A program made the position numbers and the translations under genes. Positions 1-8,836 of a stretch of DNA of 64,000 bases are shown piece after piece. Each line of letters opens with the position of its first letter. Position 1 is the stretch's first letter. The notes under the pieces were generated by a model. That model was not told the origin of the DNA and did not search any database. It saw nothing but the letters and a program-made list of their open reading frames with translations. The DNA is taken from the NCBI GenBank assembly GCA_017302635.1, contig JAFLCX010000002.1, positions 62,001-126,000 on the forward strand, written 5' to 3'. The stretch is from Hyphomicrobiales bacterium (GTDB lineage: Bacteria > Pseudomonadota > Alphaproteobacteria > Rhizobiales > Beijerinckiaceae).

Positions 1-341
1 GACGAGACGGGCTCGGCCGCGCCGAGGCTGATCTTGCCCGAGCCGATGTTTTCGAGGATGCGGCGCGCGGCCTTGGCGCGCTCGCTGATCTCCTCGGTCA
101 GGCGGTCATGCGTGATCGCGATACGATAGAAGGCGAGATCGATGAGAGCTGCTTTCAGCCCGTCCGGCACGATGGTGAGCGGCACGGAGACCTGCTTGCC
201 GATATAGAGATCGGCCTCGCCGCAGGCATGCGCGATCGCCCGGTTGATGACGGTATCGGCGTTCATGCCATCCGGCACGAGCATCAGGAGGTTGTCCGTC
301 CCGTAGATCGCCTCGATGTCGGCGCGCGCGATGTAGGTCAT
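1..341 (-). CDS. Mu gp36-like (DUF1320) protein, partial
   Basis: The - strand frame from the ATG at 341 begins MTYIARADIEAIYG and is open to the left edge, so only the first 113 residues are visible. The start is preceded by GGAGG at good spacing. The N-terminal 'Tyr-[IVA]-...-DIE-x-[IL]-[YF]-G' pattern and the helical, charged content are typical of DUF1320, the gp36 protein of Mu-like phages, encoded just after the head genes and thought to act at the head-tail junction. The following gp37 and tail genes should lie beyond the window. The family call is from motif and position, not from a search. Confidence 0.8.
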   Translation of the reverse strand, partial: MTYIARADIEAIYGTDNLLMLVPDGMNADTVINRAIAHACGEADLYIGKQVSVPLTIVPDGLKAALIDLAFYRIAITHDRLTEEISERAKAARRILENIGSGKISLGAAEPVS

Positions 342-454
342 GCTGGCCTCCGAGGTTGAATGGGCGGGCGGCGGGCTTTGCCCCTACGGCCGTGGCCGTT
401 CCCATTGGGTGCTGGAGGCCTCGCGAGCCGTGCCAGACCGCCCTGGGGTATTCG

Positions 455-691
455 TTATCCCTGAGAGGAGGCTTCCGCTTCCGGCTCCACGTAGTCGCGG
501 ATGACCAGAAGTGTGTCCGCCTTGAGTGCCTCGAACTTCTCCTTATCGAGATCCGCTTCGGTCAGATGCACCGGCTCCTTGCCGAACGAGAAACCGGCAC
601 GGCGGCGCGGACCACCGGGAGCCGTGATCGTCACCACGTAGCGCGGCGCTTCGGTCTTGGTTTCTTCGGATTCGGTTTTCGACTTGGCCAT
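455..691 (-). CDS. Mu gp35-like small structural-region protein
   Basis: A 78-residue protein starting MAKSKTESEETKTEAP with a strong AAGGAGG ribosome site 7 bases before the ATG at 691. It has a charged, probably disordered N-terminus, then a compact region including PGGPRRRAGFSFG and ending in a Glu-rich tail. Small HI1506/gp35-type proteins with this 'rRRaG..F' signature sit between the major head protein and gp36 in Mu-like phages, as here. Exact role unknown; a head-completion or decoration function is inferred from position only. Confidence 0.65.
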   Translation of the reverse strand: MAKSKTESEETKTEAPRYVVTITAPGGPRRRAGFSFGKEPVHLTEADLDKEKFEALKADTLLVIRDYVEPEAEASSQG

Positions 692-784
692 CAGGGCCTC
701 CTTCAACGGGGTTTGAAACGTCCTTCAAGGAAGCCCCGGCACGCGAAACCGGCTCCGGGGCTCTGCTTCAAGGTCGCGGCCGGG

Positions 785-1678
785 TTACGCCAGCCAGGGC
801 GAGGCGAGGCTGTCGACGAGGCCCTGCATGATGTTGCTGGCACCGCCATTTTTCATCTGCGCCTTCAGCAACTCGTCGGCCGTGAATTTCAAAGACGGGT
901 GCACGACGAGGAGGTTTGGCAGCATCCCGAGTGGCCGGTCCTCGTCGCCCTTCAGCGTGGTCATCGCGGTGTAGGCCGCGCGCAGGTTGGCTTCGGTGAG
1001 ATCAGCCTTGGAGCCGAAGGCCATCTGCCAGAAGCCGAGGCCCACATTGCACCGGCTGTCGGTGCCGTAGACGTATTCATCCTTCATGAACACGCGATCG
1101 TCGGTCGGGTCATCCTTGGCCACAAACTGCGGCTTCTTGCGTTCCTGGAAGATCAAAGGCTTCAGCGCCCGGCGCGTGTCGAGCAGGAACCACGGCGCAC
1201 CGGAACCGGCCTGCACGTTCGAAACGGAGCGTTCGACGCCATCGGCTCCGACCACCGGATGATCGGTGTCGAAGAAGAACTGGCCGTCGTAGCACTGGCT
1301 CGCGAAGGCGTTCTTGAGCAGGCCGAAGACCAGCGTGTCGGGGTGCTCGGCAGCGGAGCGACCCATTTCCTGCATCATCGGCGCGTAGACGCCGAACTGG
1401 TCATCCTCGATTGCGGTTTTCGGGACGGAAACAGTCGACTCGAACCTGCGGTTCTTGATGCTGTAGCCGTGCTGCGCGAGGTTCTTGATCTGGCGTTCGC
1501 CGATCCATTCTCGCATGCCGGGGAAGGCTCCGAGCCAGGCATATTCCTCGGTGGCCGTCGCCGACGGAACAAGCGTGGCGACGCGGTTCCACATCGGCAC
1601 GACGCCTTCGAACCCGATCTGGAAATTGCCTTTGAAACCGGTGTTGAGCGTGGAGAGGCTATGTCGATTGATGATCAT
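785..1678 (-). CDS. Major head subunit (Mu gpT-like)
   Basis: A 297-residue protein beginning MIINRHSLSTLNTGFKG. The N-terminal stretch with 'F..gF' followed by W-rich segments (MREWIGERQIKNL) and the central FFDTDHPVV motif are characteristic of the Mu gpT major capsid family (about 300 residues), so it is full length. It would form the icosahedral shell after processing and scaffold-assisted assembly. It sits after the protease/scaffold and a small decoration-type gene, the usual capsid gene order. No strong ribosome site is visible before this ATG. Confidence 0.85.
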   Translation of the reverse strand: MIINRHSLSTLNTGFKGNFQIGFEGVVPMWNRVATLVPSATATEEYAWLGAFPGMREWIGERQIKNLAQHGYSIKNRRFESTVSVPKTAIEDDQFGVYAPMMQEMGRSAAEHPDTLVFGLLKNAFASQCYDGQFFFDTDHPVVGADGVERSVSNVQAGSGAPWFLLDTRRALKPLIFQERKKPQFVAKDDPTDDRVFMKDEYVYGTDSRCNVGLGFWQMAFGSKADLTEANLRAAYTAMTTLKGDEDRPLGMLPNLLVVHPSLKFTADELLKAQMKNGGASNIMQGLVDSLASPWLA

Positions 1679-1737
1679 GAGACGGGGTCCTGTGCCTGCT
1701 GGGCGATGGACCGGGCGCTCCCCGCGCCCGGCGGGGA

Positions 1738-2142
1738 TTACATGAAGTCGACGTAGACGGTGTCGCCGTCGATCGCGAAGACCTTGCCCGCGACCGAGCG
1801 GGTGTTGGTGGCGGAAGTCTTGGCCACCGTCTCGTCGTCGACGACGAAGCAGTCCTTGCCGATATCGGCCGCGACCACGAGGTCATCCGACTTGTTCTTG
1901 AAGCCGAGGACACCACGCCGCACGCGGATGCGCTGCGCGTTGTCCGCGCCGCCCGTGTTGTCGACGGTCTGTTCGGCGCGGCCGATGGCGACAAGGCCGG
2001 TGGCCGTGCGGCCCGGAGCAGCCACGCCCGCATCATTGACGACGAGGGCACCGGCGAAGATCTTCACGTTGGCCTTGATCCCGATTTCACGGTTGAGGCC
2101 ATCACCGATCTGGATCGTGTTGCGTTCTTTGGCGAGCGGCAT
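1738..2142 (-). CDS. Capsid decoration/cement-type protein
   Basis: A 134-residue, beta-rich protein (MPLAKERNTIQIGDG start) between the protease/scaffold and the major head protein. Alternating Val/Gly/Asp segments such as GRTATGLVAIGRAEQTVDN and a C-terminal 'GDTVYVDFM' resemble the DUF2190/trimeric decoration proteins commonly found immediately before the major head gene of Mu-like phages. AGCAAGGACC lies before the start. The structural role is inferred from position and composition; no family-defining motif is certain. Confidence 0.55.
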   Translation of the reverse strand: MPLAKERNTIQIGDGLNREIGIKANVKIFAGALVVNDAGVAAPGRTATGLVAIGRAEQTVDNTGGADNAQRIRVRRGVLGFKNKSDDLVVAADIGKDCFVVDDETVAKTSATNTRSVAGKVFAIDGDTVYVDFM

Positions 2143-2181
2143 TGAGCTGGTCCTTGCTGGAGGTCAGGGTGAGGGGCGCGC

Positions 2182-3147
2182 TCAGCCGCGCGCCTTGAGA
2201 AATTGCTCTTCAGTGAGGCCCAACGGGGTGCACATCGCCTTCTCCTCGGGGGAGAGCGCACCGGACTTGCCGGCCGGGTCACCCTTGGCGAGGTCCTTGT
2301 CCTCGCCGGCCGGGATGATGGCAGGCGTGGAATTGAGCAGAGCCTCGACATCGGCGCGGCTGTTCTGGGCGAGCTTCAGGTAATGATCGCGCGAGGCTGG
2401 CGCGATCTTGCGATCGGCGATCCCCTTGTCGACCAGAGCCTCTGCGGCGGCTGTCGCCTGGGCCTTCTCGAACTCGGCGAGCCTCTGCTCGGCATTGGTC
2501 GCGCGAGAGAGCGCCTGGTCGAGATCGGCGCGCGGCACGAACTTCTCAGGCGACGGGGTCTGAAGCGCGTTGGCGGCCGCAATCGCCTCGGCGACAGTGG
2601 CGGTTTCGGAGAGGCCGAGAGCCTTCGCAAGTACGGGGTCCATCACGTTGTCCTGTTCGCTGTTGAGTGCGGTGAAGGTGAGGTTCGGCGCATGGGTCAG
2701 GCCCGCGCCGCCGATCGCCACGACCTCCATCGGGTCGGTTTTCGGCCGGTAGAAATAGACGGGGGAATGGAAGCGATACTGCTTGTCGGCGATGGCGTTG
2801 GCGGCCTCGCCGGACCATTCGACACGACCCCAGATCGCGCCATCACGCACTTCGAGTTCCACGATCCAGCCAGCAGCCGGGGTCTTGTCGCCGGGCTTGC
2901 GGAACTCAAAATCATGCTCGTAGTCGATGAGCAGCGGCAGGCGCGGCCGTGTTGCCGCGATGATCGCGTCGGGATCGTGGATCACAAAAGAGCGCTTGTC
3001 GCGGCCGACCACCAGCCGGCCTTGCGGCCAGAGCATCACCCATTCGGGGGCCTGACCCTCGGCATTGAGCGCGATCGCCTCCGAGACACCACGGATCGCG
3101 GCGCCGAGCGATTTTGCTGAATTGAGGCTGGACAGAAGCATGTGCAT
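2182..3147 (-). CDS. Phage head maturation protease / scaffold (Mu gpI-like)
   Basis: About 321 residues. The N-terminal part (to about residue 160) has the Mu gpI protease pattern: PEWVMLWPQGRLVVGRD near residue 40, then LLIDYEHDFEF with an Asp-x-x-His pair, and 'YRFHSPVYFY' followed by a 'GAGLTHAPNL' segment. The C-terminal half is helical with a heptad-like charged region (ADLDQALSRATNAEQRLAEFEK), typical of the internal scaffold Z portion that is removed during head maturation. The start is uncertain: a TTG at 3162, ATG at 3147 and ATG at 3141 are in frame and none has a good ribosome site; 3147 is chosen as a compromise. Confidence 0.8.
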   Translation of the reverse strand: MHMLLSSLNSAKSLGAAIRGVSEAIALNAEGQAPEWVMLWPQGRLVVGRDKRSFVIHDPDAIIAATRPRLPLLIDYEHDFEFRKPGDKTPAAGWIVELEVRDGAIWGRVEWSGEAANAIADKQYRFHSPVYFYRPKTDPMEVVAIGGAGLTHAPNLTFTALNSEQDNVMDPVLAKALGLSETATVAEAIAAANALQTPSPEKFVPRADLDQALSRATNAEQRLAEFEKAQATAAAEALVDKGIADRKIAPASRDHYLKLAQNSRADVEALLNSTPAIIPAGEDKDLAKGDPAGKSGALSPEEKAMCTPLGLTEEQFLKARG

Positions 3148-3177
3148 GGGGGCACGATGCAATGATGAAGAAAGCAG

Positions 3178-3213
3178 AAGGGCTGCGACGCGCGTCGCGG
3201 CCCTTTTGTTTTT
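3178..3213. terminator. Hairpin with T-rich flank, contains the 21-bp palindromic repeat
   Basis: Arms AAGGGC (3178-3183) and GCCCTT (3200-3205) enclose a perfect 14-bp palindrome GCGACGCGCGTCGC (3185-3198). On the + strand the hairpin is followed by TTGTTTTT, a classical intrinsic-terminator layout; on the - strand, the direction of the phage late genes, the flank is the pyrimidine-rich CTGCTTTCTTC, which is weaker. It lies in the 158-base gap between the MuF gene and the protease gene. It may modulate late transcription there or block antisense transcription. Confidence 0.55.
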
Positions 3214-3305
3214 CGCGGATCGGGGCTATAAACGAAGCAGCGGGCGGGCAGGAAACCCGGACTTGTGCCGCGAGGGAGTGCCGCCCCTCCGCCCGCTGCT
3301 TCCCT

Positions 3306-4520
3306 TCATTCAACCCGGTTGCGCGTCTCGCGCCAACGCTCCAGCTGGTCTGGGTTCGATTGGTGCATGGTCGTCACATAAAGCTCGCGCCGATCGCCCG
3401 TGACCTTGACTTTGAGGCGATAGAGCACTCCGTCGATTTCCCGAAAGACGGCGATTCCGTTCTGGTCGCGAAAGGCCTCTCCTTCGAGAATGTCTGGGAT
3501 CGCTCGCAGCAACGCGGTTGCAATCTCCGGATGCCGCTCGCGGATATGGGCGGCATTATCCCCCGAGAGACGCACGATCGTTGTCGTCGCACCCATTGCC
3601 TTTGCCGTCTGAGCTGGAAGCTGCGCAACCGCCGCCGAGAACAATTGCTGCTCCCGGGTCAATTCGACCTGCTTCTTCGACCCCAGGGTCTCACGAACGT
3701 AATCAGCGACGGGATGCCGGGCCAGCTGCTCCACCGCCGCGCGGCGGGGCTCCTCTGGCATGCGGTCGAGAGCACCTTGCAGCTGTGCTGTGATGGTCCG
3801 GTCGCGCAGCAACCCGCTATTGGTCTGCCAGCCCGGATCGATCCCGGCCGGAACCTTCTCGATGCGGCCGGTGCGCTTGTTGAGCCAGTCGCGTTCGTCA
3901 AGCGCAGGAGCCTTGTCCTTGCCATGCTCTTTCCAGAGCCGCCCGGCCTCGCGATCGCCGATCTGGCGCACGGAGCATTTGCAGTTCCAGCCATTGGGCG
4001 GGTAGTGCGATCGCCACCAGGCATCGTCGACCGGCAACGTGATCCCGACCCAGCTCAGATGCAGCGGCCGCTTTCGCTCGGAGACCGAGGCAACATAGGT
4101 CAGATAGGGCAGGAACTGCTTGTTGCGCTCGACACGCTGCCACTCACCGGCCGCATGCGCCGAATGCACATTCGCCCAGTACATGATCTGCAGACGGCGC
4201 GGCGAGCCGAGCTGCGCCTTGACGAGCTCGCCGGTCTTCTCATCGCGAAGCTTCTTCTCGCCCCACCAGCCCTTCTTCTTGAGGATCGGAATAAGCTCAT
4301 CCCGGAACTGCTCGAACGGGATGCGATCGACCACTGCCTTGCGGATCGCCGCGCGCAGATCATCCAGCACATTGAGGCCGGCCGTCTTCGCGACCGTGTG
4401 AGCCAGCGCATGCTCGTGCGGCGCGAGATCCCGCCAGTCGAAGCTTGGCACGGAGGGCCTGCGATCGAAATACGCGATCACCTCTTTCGGCGCTGTCCGG
4501 AAGAGCCCGTCATCCGCCAT
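3306..4520 (-). CDS. MuF-like minor head protein with C-terminal toxin-like domain
   Basis: A 404-residue protein. Residues about 40-200 form the Mu F/gp30 head-morphogenesis domain, with the Cys-containing segment YPPNGWNCKCSVRQI (near residue 175) that is a hallmark of the family. After a linker, residues about 322-404 contain HIRERHPEI, ...LYRLKVKVTGDRRELYVTTMHQS, resembling the small C-terminal nuclease-like modules (PBECR/EndoU-barnase type) fused to MuF in polymorphic-toxin arrangements. The MuF part would be packaged in the head and injected with DNA; the C-terminal activity is inference. It follows the portal gene as in Mu. Confidence 0.8.
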   Translation of the reverse strand: MADDGLFRTAPKEVIAYFDRRPSVPSFDWRDLAPHEHALAHTVAKTAGLNVLDDLRAAIRKAVVDRIPFEQFRDELIPILKKKGWWGEKKLRDEKTGELVKAQLGSPRRLQIMYWANVHSAHAAGEWQRVERNKQFLPYLTYVASVSERKRPLHLSWVGITLPVDDAWWRSHYPPNGWNCKCSVRQIGDREAGRLWKEHGKDKAPALDERDWLNKRTGRIEKVPAGIDPGWQTNSGLLRDRTITAQLQGALDRMPEEPRRAAVEQLARHPVADYVRETLGSKKQVELTREQQLFSAAVAQLPAQTAKAMGATTTIVRLSGDNAAHIRERHPEIATALLRAIPDILEGEAFRDQNGIAVFREIDGVLYRLKVKVTGDRRELYVTTMHQSNPDQLERWRETRNRVE

Positions 4521-4633
4521 TTGTCGCGAGCCTCAGAAATGCCTCAGGACGGCCGATCGCGTCCGGAGGAGCGGTGGTCCGGAATTTTTGCCCGTTGCCG
4601 CCCAGCCGATTGAAAACCCGTTGAACGCGCGAA

Positions 4634-6274
4634 TTAACTGCCGCTGCCATCCGACACCTCGCCCAGGCCGCGCGCCTTCATGCTGGCGATGGCGATCCGC
4701 GTCGCCAGATCGCTGGTGGGCAGGGTCGCGGCGAGCTGGTTCAGGGCGCTTTCCAGAGCCTCGTAGCTCTCGGCCTCTTTCGCGACGGCCAGCACGGCGT
4801 CGAGGATCGGCTGCATGTCCGGCTCCCAGTCCTCCAGCGCCTCGGCGACAAGGGAGTCACGCTCGTCTTCCGGCTCGATGGCTTCGGCGTTGAAGGATCG
4901 CGGCGGGGCACCGCAACAGGGGCAGCCAAGCCGGTGCCGGTGGTTCGCCCCTCGCTCGGGTTCGTCTTCACCATCCCCTTCATCCAGCGGATCGGGCTTG
5001 GCCGGGCTCCTGGTCTGGCGATCGCGCGGCTTCTGGGGCTGAACACCGAGGACATGGGCTCCCTTCTCCGGATCTGCGAAGCCCATCCGATCCAGCACCT
5101 CGCTCGCCTGCACCTTGAGGCCTAACGGCACGAGCCTGGCCAGAGCCTCGGACATCATCTTGATATCTTCAGGCTCGGCAACCTGCACCACCAGCTGCGG
5201 GTAGCTGTCGCGCGGGCCGAAATTCAGATCGACGAAGGGGCGCACGAGATCGCGGGCGAGCGTCCCGTTGAGCTGCTTGGCATCGGCCTTCTTGATGTCG
5301 ATGCGGACCTCGTCATGCACTTTCGCCTGGGCGAGGCTTCCGCCTGAATCGGCCGTCATGGTCTGGCCGATGATCGCCTTCGAGAGCGCCTTGTCGAGAT
5401 ACATGGCGAAGCCTTCGAACGGCTTCTCGGAAAAGCCCTTGGTCTCGATAAACTCAATCTCCATGCCGCTCGGGATGATGGCGGCGGCATCCGAGCCGAG
5501 GTTGCGCACTGCGTTGAGCAGAACGCGGCGGTCGGCATCGGAAGCCCCGGCTCCATATTTGCCGAGGCGCAGCGGCATGCCATGGACTTCGAGGAACGCC
5601 GCCCAGTCCTTCAGCGAATAGGTCTTGAGCAGGAAGGTCCAGAGCGCGAGCCGCCCGAGGCCGTTGCGTGCAGGGATCCCGCTCTTGAGGCGCGGCACGT
5701 GCCGGATGAACTTGAAGGGCTCCAGCGCCGCTCCATTGAAATCGGCTTGAACGCGCTTCCGGATCTGCTTCCTTGTTTCCCGATCGAACTGGAAGAGGCG
5801 CGGGTCGTGCCACTCGAACCGCTCGGGACGCCATTGCCGCCCCTCGACATCCCAGACGATCTCGACCACCGAGTAGCCCTTTCCGAGCGCGTCCAGCGTG
5901 TCGCCGATCAGGTCATACATGCCCGGATGATCGGCAATCATGTCGCGCACGGCATCAGCGATCTTGACGTCTTCTGCGTCATCGCCCGCCGCCTCCACCT
6001 GCAGCTCGATCGACTGGATCGCGCGCTTTCGGGTCGAGAGCACCGAGGCATATTGTGTCTCGATCTCCTCCATCTCCTCGAACAGCGTGAGCGCATCGTG
6101 CATTTCGCCCATCGCAGCATCGCGCAGGATCCGCGACATGCTCGCCGGCGTGAGCCGCGAGGCCATGAACTCGTCGAACGTGTCCCGCACCCCGGTCACC
6201 GTCACACCCATGGCGGGCTTGACGAGGTCGCGGCTGGAAACCGCGTTGCCCCATTGATCGAGGATCTGCGCCAT
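4634..6274 (-). CDS. Portal protein, DUF935 family (Mu gp29-like)
   Basis: A 546-residue protein starting MAQILDQWGNAVSSRDLVKP. The start at 6274 has AGGAGAG at ideal spacing; a longer TTG start at 6289 would lie within that ribosome site. Typical DUF935 features are ASVLSTRKRAI (splitting/clip region), VVEIVWDVEG, 'WTFLLKTYSLKDW' and GQTMTADSGGSLAQAKVH. The portal dodecamer forms the DNA entry vertex and binds the terminase. The C-terminal 100 residues are acidic and contain a His/Cys cluster (HRHRLGCPCCG), possibly a metal site. A 113-base gap without a gene separates it from MuF. Confidence 0.92.
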   Translation of the reverse strand: MAQILDQWGNAVSSRDLVKPAMGVTVTGVRDTFDEFMASRLTPASMSRILRDAAMGEMHDALTLFEEMEEIETQYASVLSTRKRAIQSIELQVEAAGDDAEDVKIADAVRDMIADHPGMYDLIGDTLDALGKGYSVVEIVWDVEGRQWRPERFEWHDPRLFQFDRETRKQIRKRVQADFNGAALEPFKFIRHVPRLKSGIPARNGLGRLALWTFLLKTYSLKDWAAFLEVHGMPLRLGKYGAGASDADRRVLLNAVRNLGSDAAAIIPSGMEIEFIETKGFSEKPFEGFAMYLDKALSKAIIGQTMTADSGGSLAQAKVHDEVRIDIKKADAKQLNGTLARDLVRPFVDLNFGPRDSYPQLVVQVAEPEDIKMMSEALARLVPLGLKVQASEVLDRMGFADPEKGAHVLGVQPQKPRDRQTRSPAKPDPLDEGDGEDEPERGANHRHRLGCPCCGAPPRSFNAEAIEPEDERDSLVAEALEDWEPDMQPILDAVLAVAKEAESYEALESALNQLAATLPTSDLATRIAIASMKARGLGEVSDGSGS

Positions 6275-6285
6275 CGTCACTCTCC

Positions 6286-7896
6286 TCAATAGGCCGCGTC
6301 ACGGCGGCGGCCGTAGAAACCGGCATGGCCGGCATTGTCTTCATCGGGGTCATCATTGACCGGCTCGTTCTTGCCCACGCCCTGGTATTCGAGCGGGCCG
6401 CTCTCGCCACGCGTCGCGCCATAGGCCAGCGCGATCGCAATTGCCGCGTCGCCGTGGCGTGCGCCGCCCGTTTCAGCTTTCACGCGCAGCGCGGGGAGCA
6501 TCGGCACCCCACGCACCATCTTGAGGGCGCGGAGATCCGCGAGCACTTCGGCATCGCGCGGGATGAGGATCGTGTCATCTTCGAACGCACCTTTCAGCGG
6601 CGGGAGCTCAACACGATACCATTCGGTTGTGATCTTGATCGTCTCCGTGCCCTGAGCCGTTTCGAGATCTTCCGCGATGCCCGCCCCGATCCCCGTGCCA
6701 TCGATGCGTGCGCCGACGCGGCGCGGCAAGGCCTTCAGGATATGCGTCGCGATCTGCTTCTGCTGCGCGAAGGGCACGCGGTCGAGCTCGACCAGGAACG
6801 GCACCACACGCCTGAGGGTCCGCATCATCTGGATCGGCGCGAGGATCGAGAGGTCCCGGTAACGGCCGACGTCCATCCCGAACCCGGATTGAAGGTTCGG
6901 GTCGATGGTCTGCTTCATGACCGGGTCGAGGTAGTCAGCGATCCATGCCGCGATCTCGCTCTCCTTCTTGGTGGCCGGAAGCTGGAAAAAGGACGGCGGC
7001 AGGGCAAGACGGAGCACGGGCGCATCGAACATGCGCTCCTCGATCATCGCGGCCGAGAGGAAGACGCCGGAGCCTTGCGCCGGCACGCAATCGAGCTCCT
7101 CCTCGGCCGCATCGCCATAGAAGGCGCGGATCTCGTCGCGCCACTGCGCTTCAGCCTCCGGCGACCATTCCTTGCCCGTCACAAGGCAGATGCGCTGATA
7201 GAGCCCTTCCTGCAGCGCCTGGTCAAAATCCACGCGCATGTGGGCGTAAGGTTTCCGTCCCTTCAGAATGTCCTGGCAGAGCTCGTTGAACGCGTTGGTC
7301 GTGCCGTTGTGGGTCGAGACAACCACGACCTGGCCGCCCCACATCAGGAAGGCGAGCGCGGCCTTCAGCAGCTCGGCCAGGCTATCGACGAATGCGGCCT
7401 CGTCGATGATCACACAGCCCTGCTTGCCGCGAAGCGAGCGCGGTGCGGAGGACAAGGCGAGGATTTCGAACCCGCTGGCGAACTGGATGCGGAACGCCTT
7501 GATCTGCCGGGTCTCCGAGGGGTTCTCCGGATCGACATCGTCGAACATCAATTCGCCGGTTTCGCCAGCCGCGATGGCGAACCCACGCGCCCACATGGCG
7601 CAGGCGTCGATGAACTCGCGGGTCATCTCCTGGCTGTAGGAGATGTACATCACGTCGTAGCCTCGGGCTGCGCGCATGCGGGATGCGCGCAACACGGCAT
7701 AGGATGCGAGCCCCCAGGTGAAGCCGATCCGGCGCGACTTCTCGACGACAAGGACAGCCGTCGTTTCGAGGAGATCGACACCACGCTTCTGATAACCGAG
7801 CAACAGATCATTGACCGGGATGCCAGCTGCCAGAACGGCCTCCTGCGAGGCCGCGCGGATCTTCAGCCATTCCTCGCGGGACAGCGGCGCACTCAT
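6286..7896 (-). CDS. Large terminase subunit (Mu gp28-like)
   Basis: A 536-residue DNA-packaging motor. The ATPase half has a deviant Walker A, EKSRRIGFTW (residues 52-61), and Walker B VIIDEA (162-167), followed by the coupling motif region VVVSTHNGTTNAFNEL. The C-terminal half contains the nuclease-domain Asp in GFGMDVGRYRDLS. It overlaps the small-terminase gene by 4 bases (ATGA) and is followed closely by the portal gene, so packaging components are translated together. Length is normal for the family. Confidence 0.92.
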   Translation of the reverse strand: MSAPLSREEWLKIRAASQEAVLAAGIPVNDLLLGYQKRGVDLLETTAVLVVEKSRRIGFTWGLASYAVLRASRMRAARGYDVMYISYSQEMTREFIDACAMWARGFAIAAGETGELMFDDVDPENPSETRQIKAFRIQFASGFEILALSSAPRSLRGKQGCVIIDEAAFVDSLAELLKAALAFLMWGGQVVVVSTHNGTTNAFNELCQDILKGRKPYAHMRVDFDQALQEGLYQRICLVTGKEWSPEAEAQWRDEIRAFYGDAAEEELDCVPAQGSGVFLSAAMIEERMFDAPVLRLALPPSFFQLPATKKESEIAAWIADYLDPVMKQTIDPNLQSGFGMDVGRYRDLSILAPIQMMRTLRRVVPFLVELDRVPFAQQKQIATHILKALPRRVGARIDGTGIGAGIAEDLETAQGTETIKITTEWYRVELPPLKGAFEDDTILIPRDAEVLADLRALKMVRGVPMLPALRVKAETGGARHGDAAIAIALAYGATRGESGPLEYQGVGKNEPVNDDPDEDNAGHAGFYGRRRDAAY

Positions 7897-8468
7897 TCGC
7901 CGTCCCTTCGGATGCCAAGCACGTTGTTCTTGATCGCCTCGACCGTCTCCATCGTGAGACCCTTGGCTTTGCCCACGGCCTCGATCGCAGCCACGGCCTT
8001 GTCCTTTGCGCGCCGCTCTTCATCCGCGCGGCGATCGGCAGAGATTTTCTGCCCCACCATGATCTCCTTGAAGCCGCGCGACAGCTTCATCGCGCTGTCG
8101 GCATTGTGCTCGCCCGAGCCGGGCTGGAGCAGCTCGAAGATCAGCGTCTTCAGGAATTCGCCCAGCACGATCGAATGCTCATCAATCCGGTTGGGGTCGA
8201 TGTCGCCCGAGAGGGCCGAGAAGATCTCACGCGTCTCGCGCTGGCGGCGCGTCGCGGCTGCGATGCGGATGGCCTTGCGGTTGAACGCCGATTTCGAGAC
8301 GTGCTCGATTCCCTTCACCGCGAGGCGATCGTTGAACTCGAACAGGATATCGGCCTGTGTGCGCTGGCGCTCGGCCAGCTGCTGGCATGCCCAGATGAGA
8401 TCGTCCTGCGCCTCCTCTGGCAGGAGATCGAGCGAGGACAGACGGCCGCGACCCCGCTGCTCGGTCAT
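7893..8468 (-). CDS. Small terminase subunit (DUF3486, Mu gp27-like)
   Basis: A 191-residue, helix-rich protein beginning MTEQRGRGRLSSLDLLPEEAQDDLIWA. The RGRLSSLDLLP opening is the standard N-terminus of DUF3486 proteins and includes a predicted HTH that recognises phage DNA for packaging. The ATG at 8468 is preceded by GGGAGAG; an upstream in-frame ATG at 8510 falls inside the repeat element described separately and is not favoured. Its stop overlaps the large-terminase start. Confidence 0.85.
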   Translation of the reverse strand: MTEQRGRGRLSSLDLLPEEAQDDLIWACQQLAERQRTQADILFEFNDRLAVKGIEHVSKSAFNRKAIRIAAATRRQRETREIFSALSGDIDPNRIDEHSIVLGEFLKTLIFELLQPGSGEHNADSAMKLSRGFKEIMVGQKISADRRADEERRAKDKAVAAIEAVGKAKGLTMETVEAIKNNVLGIRRDGE

Positions 8469-8477
8469 CTCACTCTC

Positions 8478-8520
8478 CCTCGCAAAGCCGGTCGCAAAAC
8501 CGGTGTCCACTTTTGCTGGC
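8478..8520. repeat. Short host-type intergenic repeat inside the late operon
   Basis: The - strand reads AAAAGTGGACACCGGTTTTG followed by CGACCGG. This closely resembles a short palindromic element common between genes in Rhizobiales genomes (core 'AAGTGGnnACCGGTTTT'). It contains the inverted repeat CCGGT...ACCGG. It fills the 60-base gap between the gp26-like and small-terminase genes. Similarity is from memory of the element; copy number elsewhere in the genome cannot be seen. Confidence 0.45.
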
Positions 8521-8530
8521 TTTGCTCATA

Positions 8531-8836
8531 TCAAGCCTCCGGCAGCGAGGGACGCTTGACGCCCTCGATCACGATGCGGCGTGCCACATGGTCACCGCCC
8601 TTGGCCGTGATCTGCGCCACGCGCACAGTGCCGATCTCGTGCACCTTCACGGCTCCGAGTTCGGCGAGATGGCGCAGCTCTTCGTGCACCCAATCGCGGC
8701 TCTTCGAGATGCCGAAGGTCGAAAGGGCTTCCCGCAAGAGATCGGAATTCAGCCGGCCGTCCGGCTGCTCGGCGAGTGCCTTCAGGATGATGAGCCGTGC
8801 ATCCTCGCGGATGATGCGATCCATAGACATACTCAC
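8531..8836 (-). CDS. Mu gp26-like protein (VpaChn25_0724 family)
   Basis: A 101-residue winged-helix-like protein: IIREDARLIILKALAEQPDGRLNSDLL, then SRDWVHEELRHLAELGAV and a C-terminal VIEGVKRPSLPEA. The 'IxRxDxRLIILKxL' start and 'GVKRPS' end are the hallmarks of this phage family, always found between gp25 and the terminase genes. Start is either GTG at 8836 (4-base overlap with the gp25-like gene) or ATG at 8830 after GAGGTGAG; the overlap pattern used by its neighbours favours 8836. Function unknown. Confidence 0.75.
   Translation of the reverse strand: MSMSMDRIIREDARLIILKALAEQPDGRLNSDLLREALSTFGISKSRDWVHEELRHLAELGAVKVHEIGTVRVAQITAKGGDHVARRIVIEGVKRPSLPEA

Noticed and set aside
6325..8559. 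744-codon + strand open frame
   Set aside because: It is antisense to the terminase genes, which have clear catalytic motifs; high-GC DNA makes such shadow frames common.
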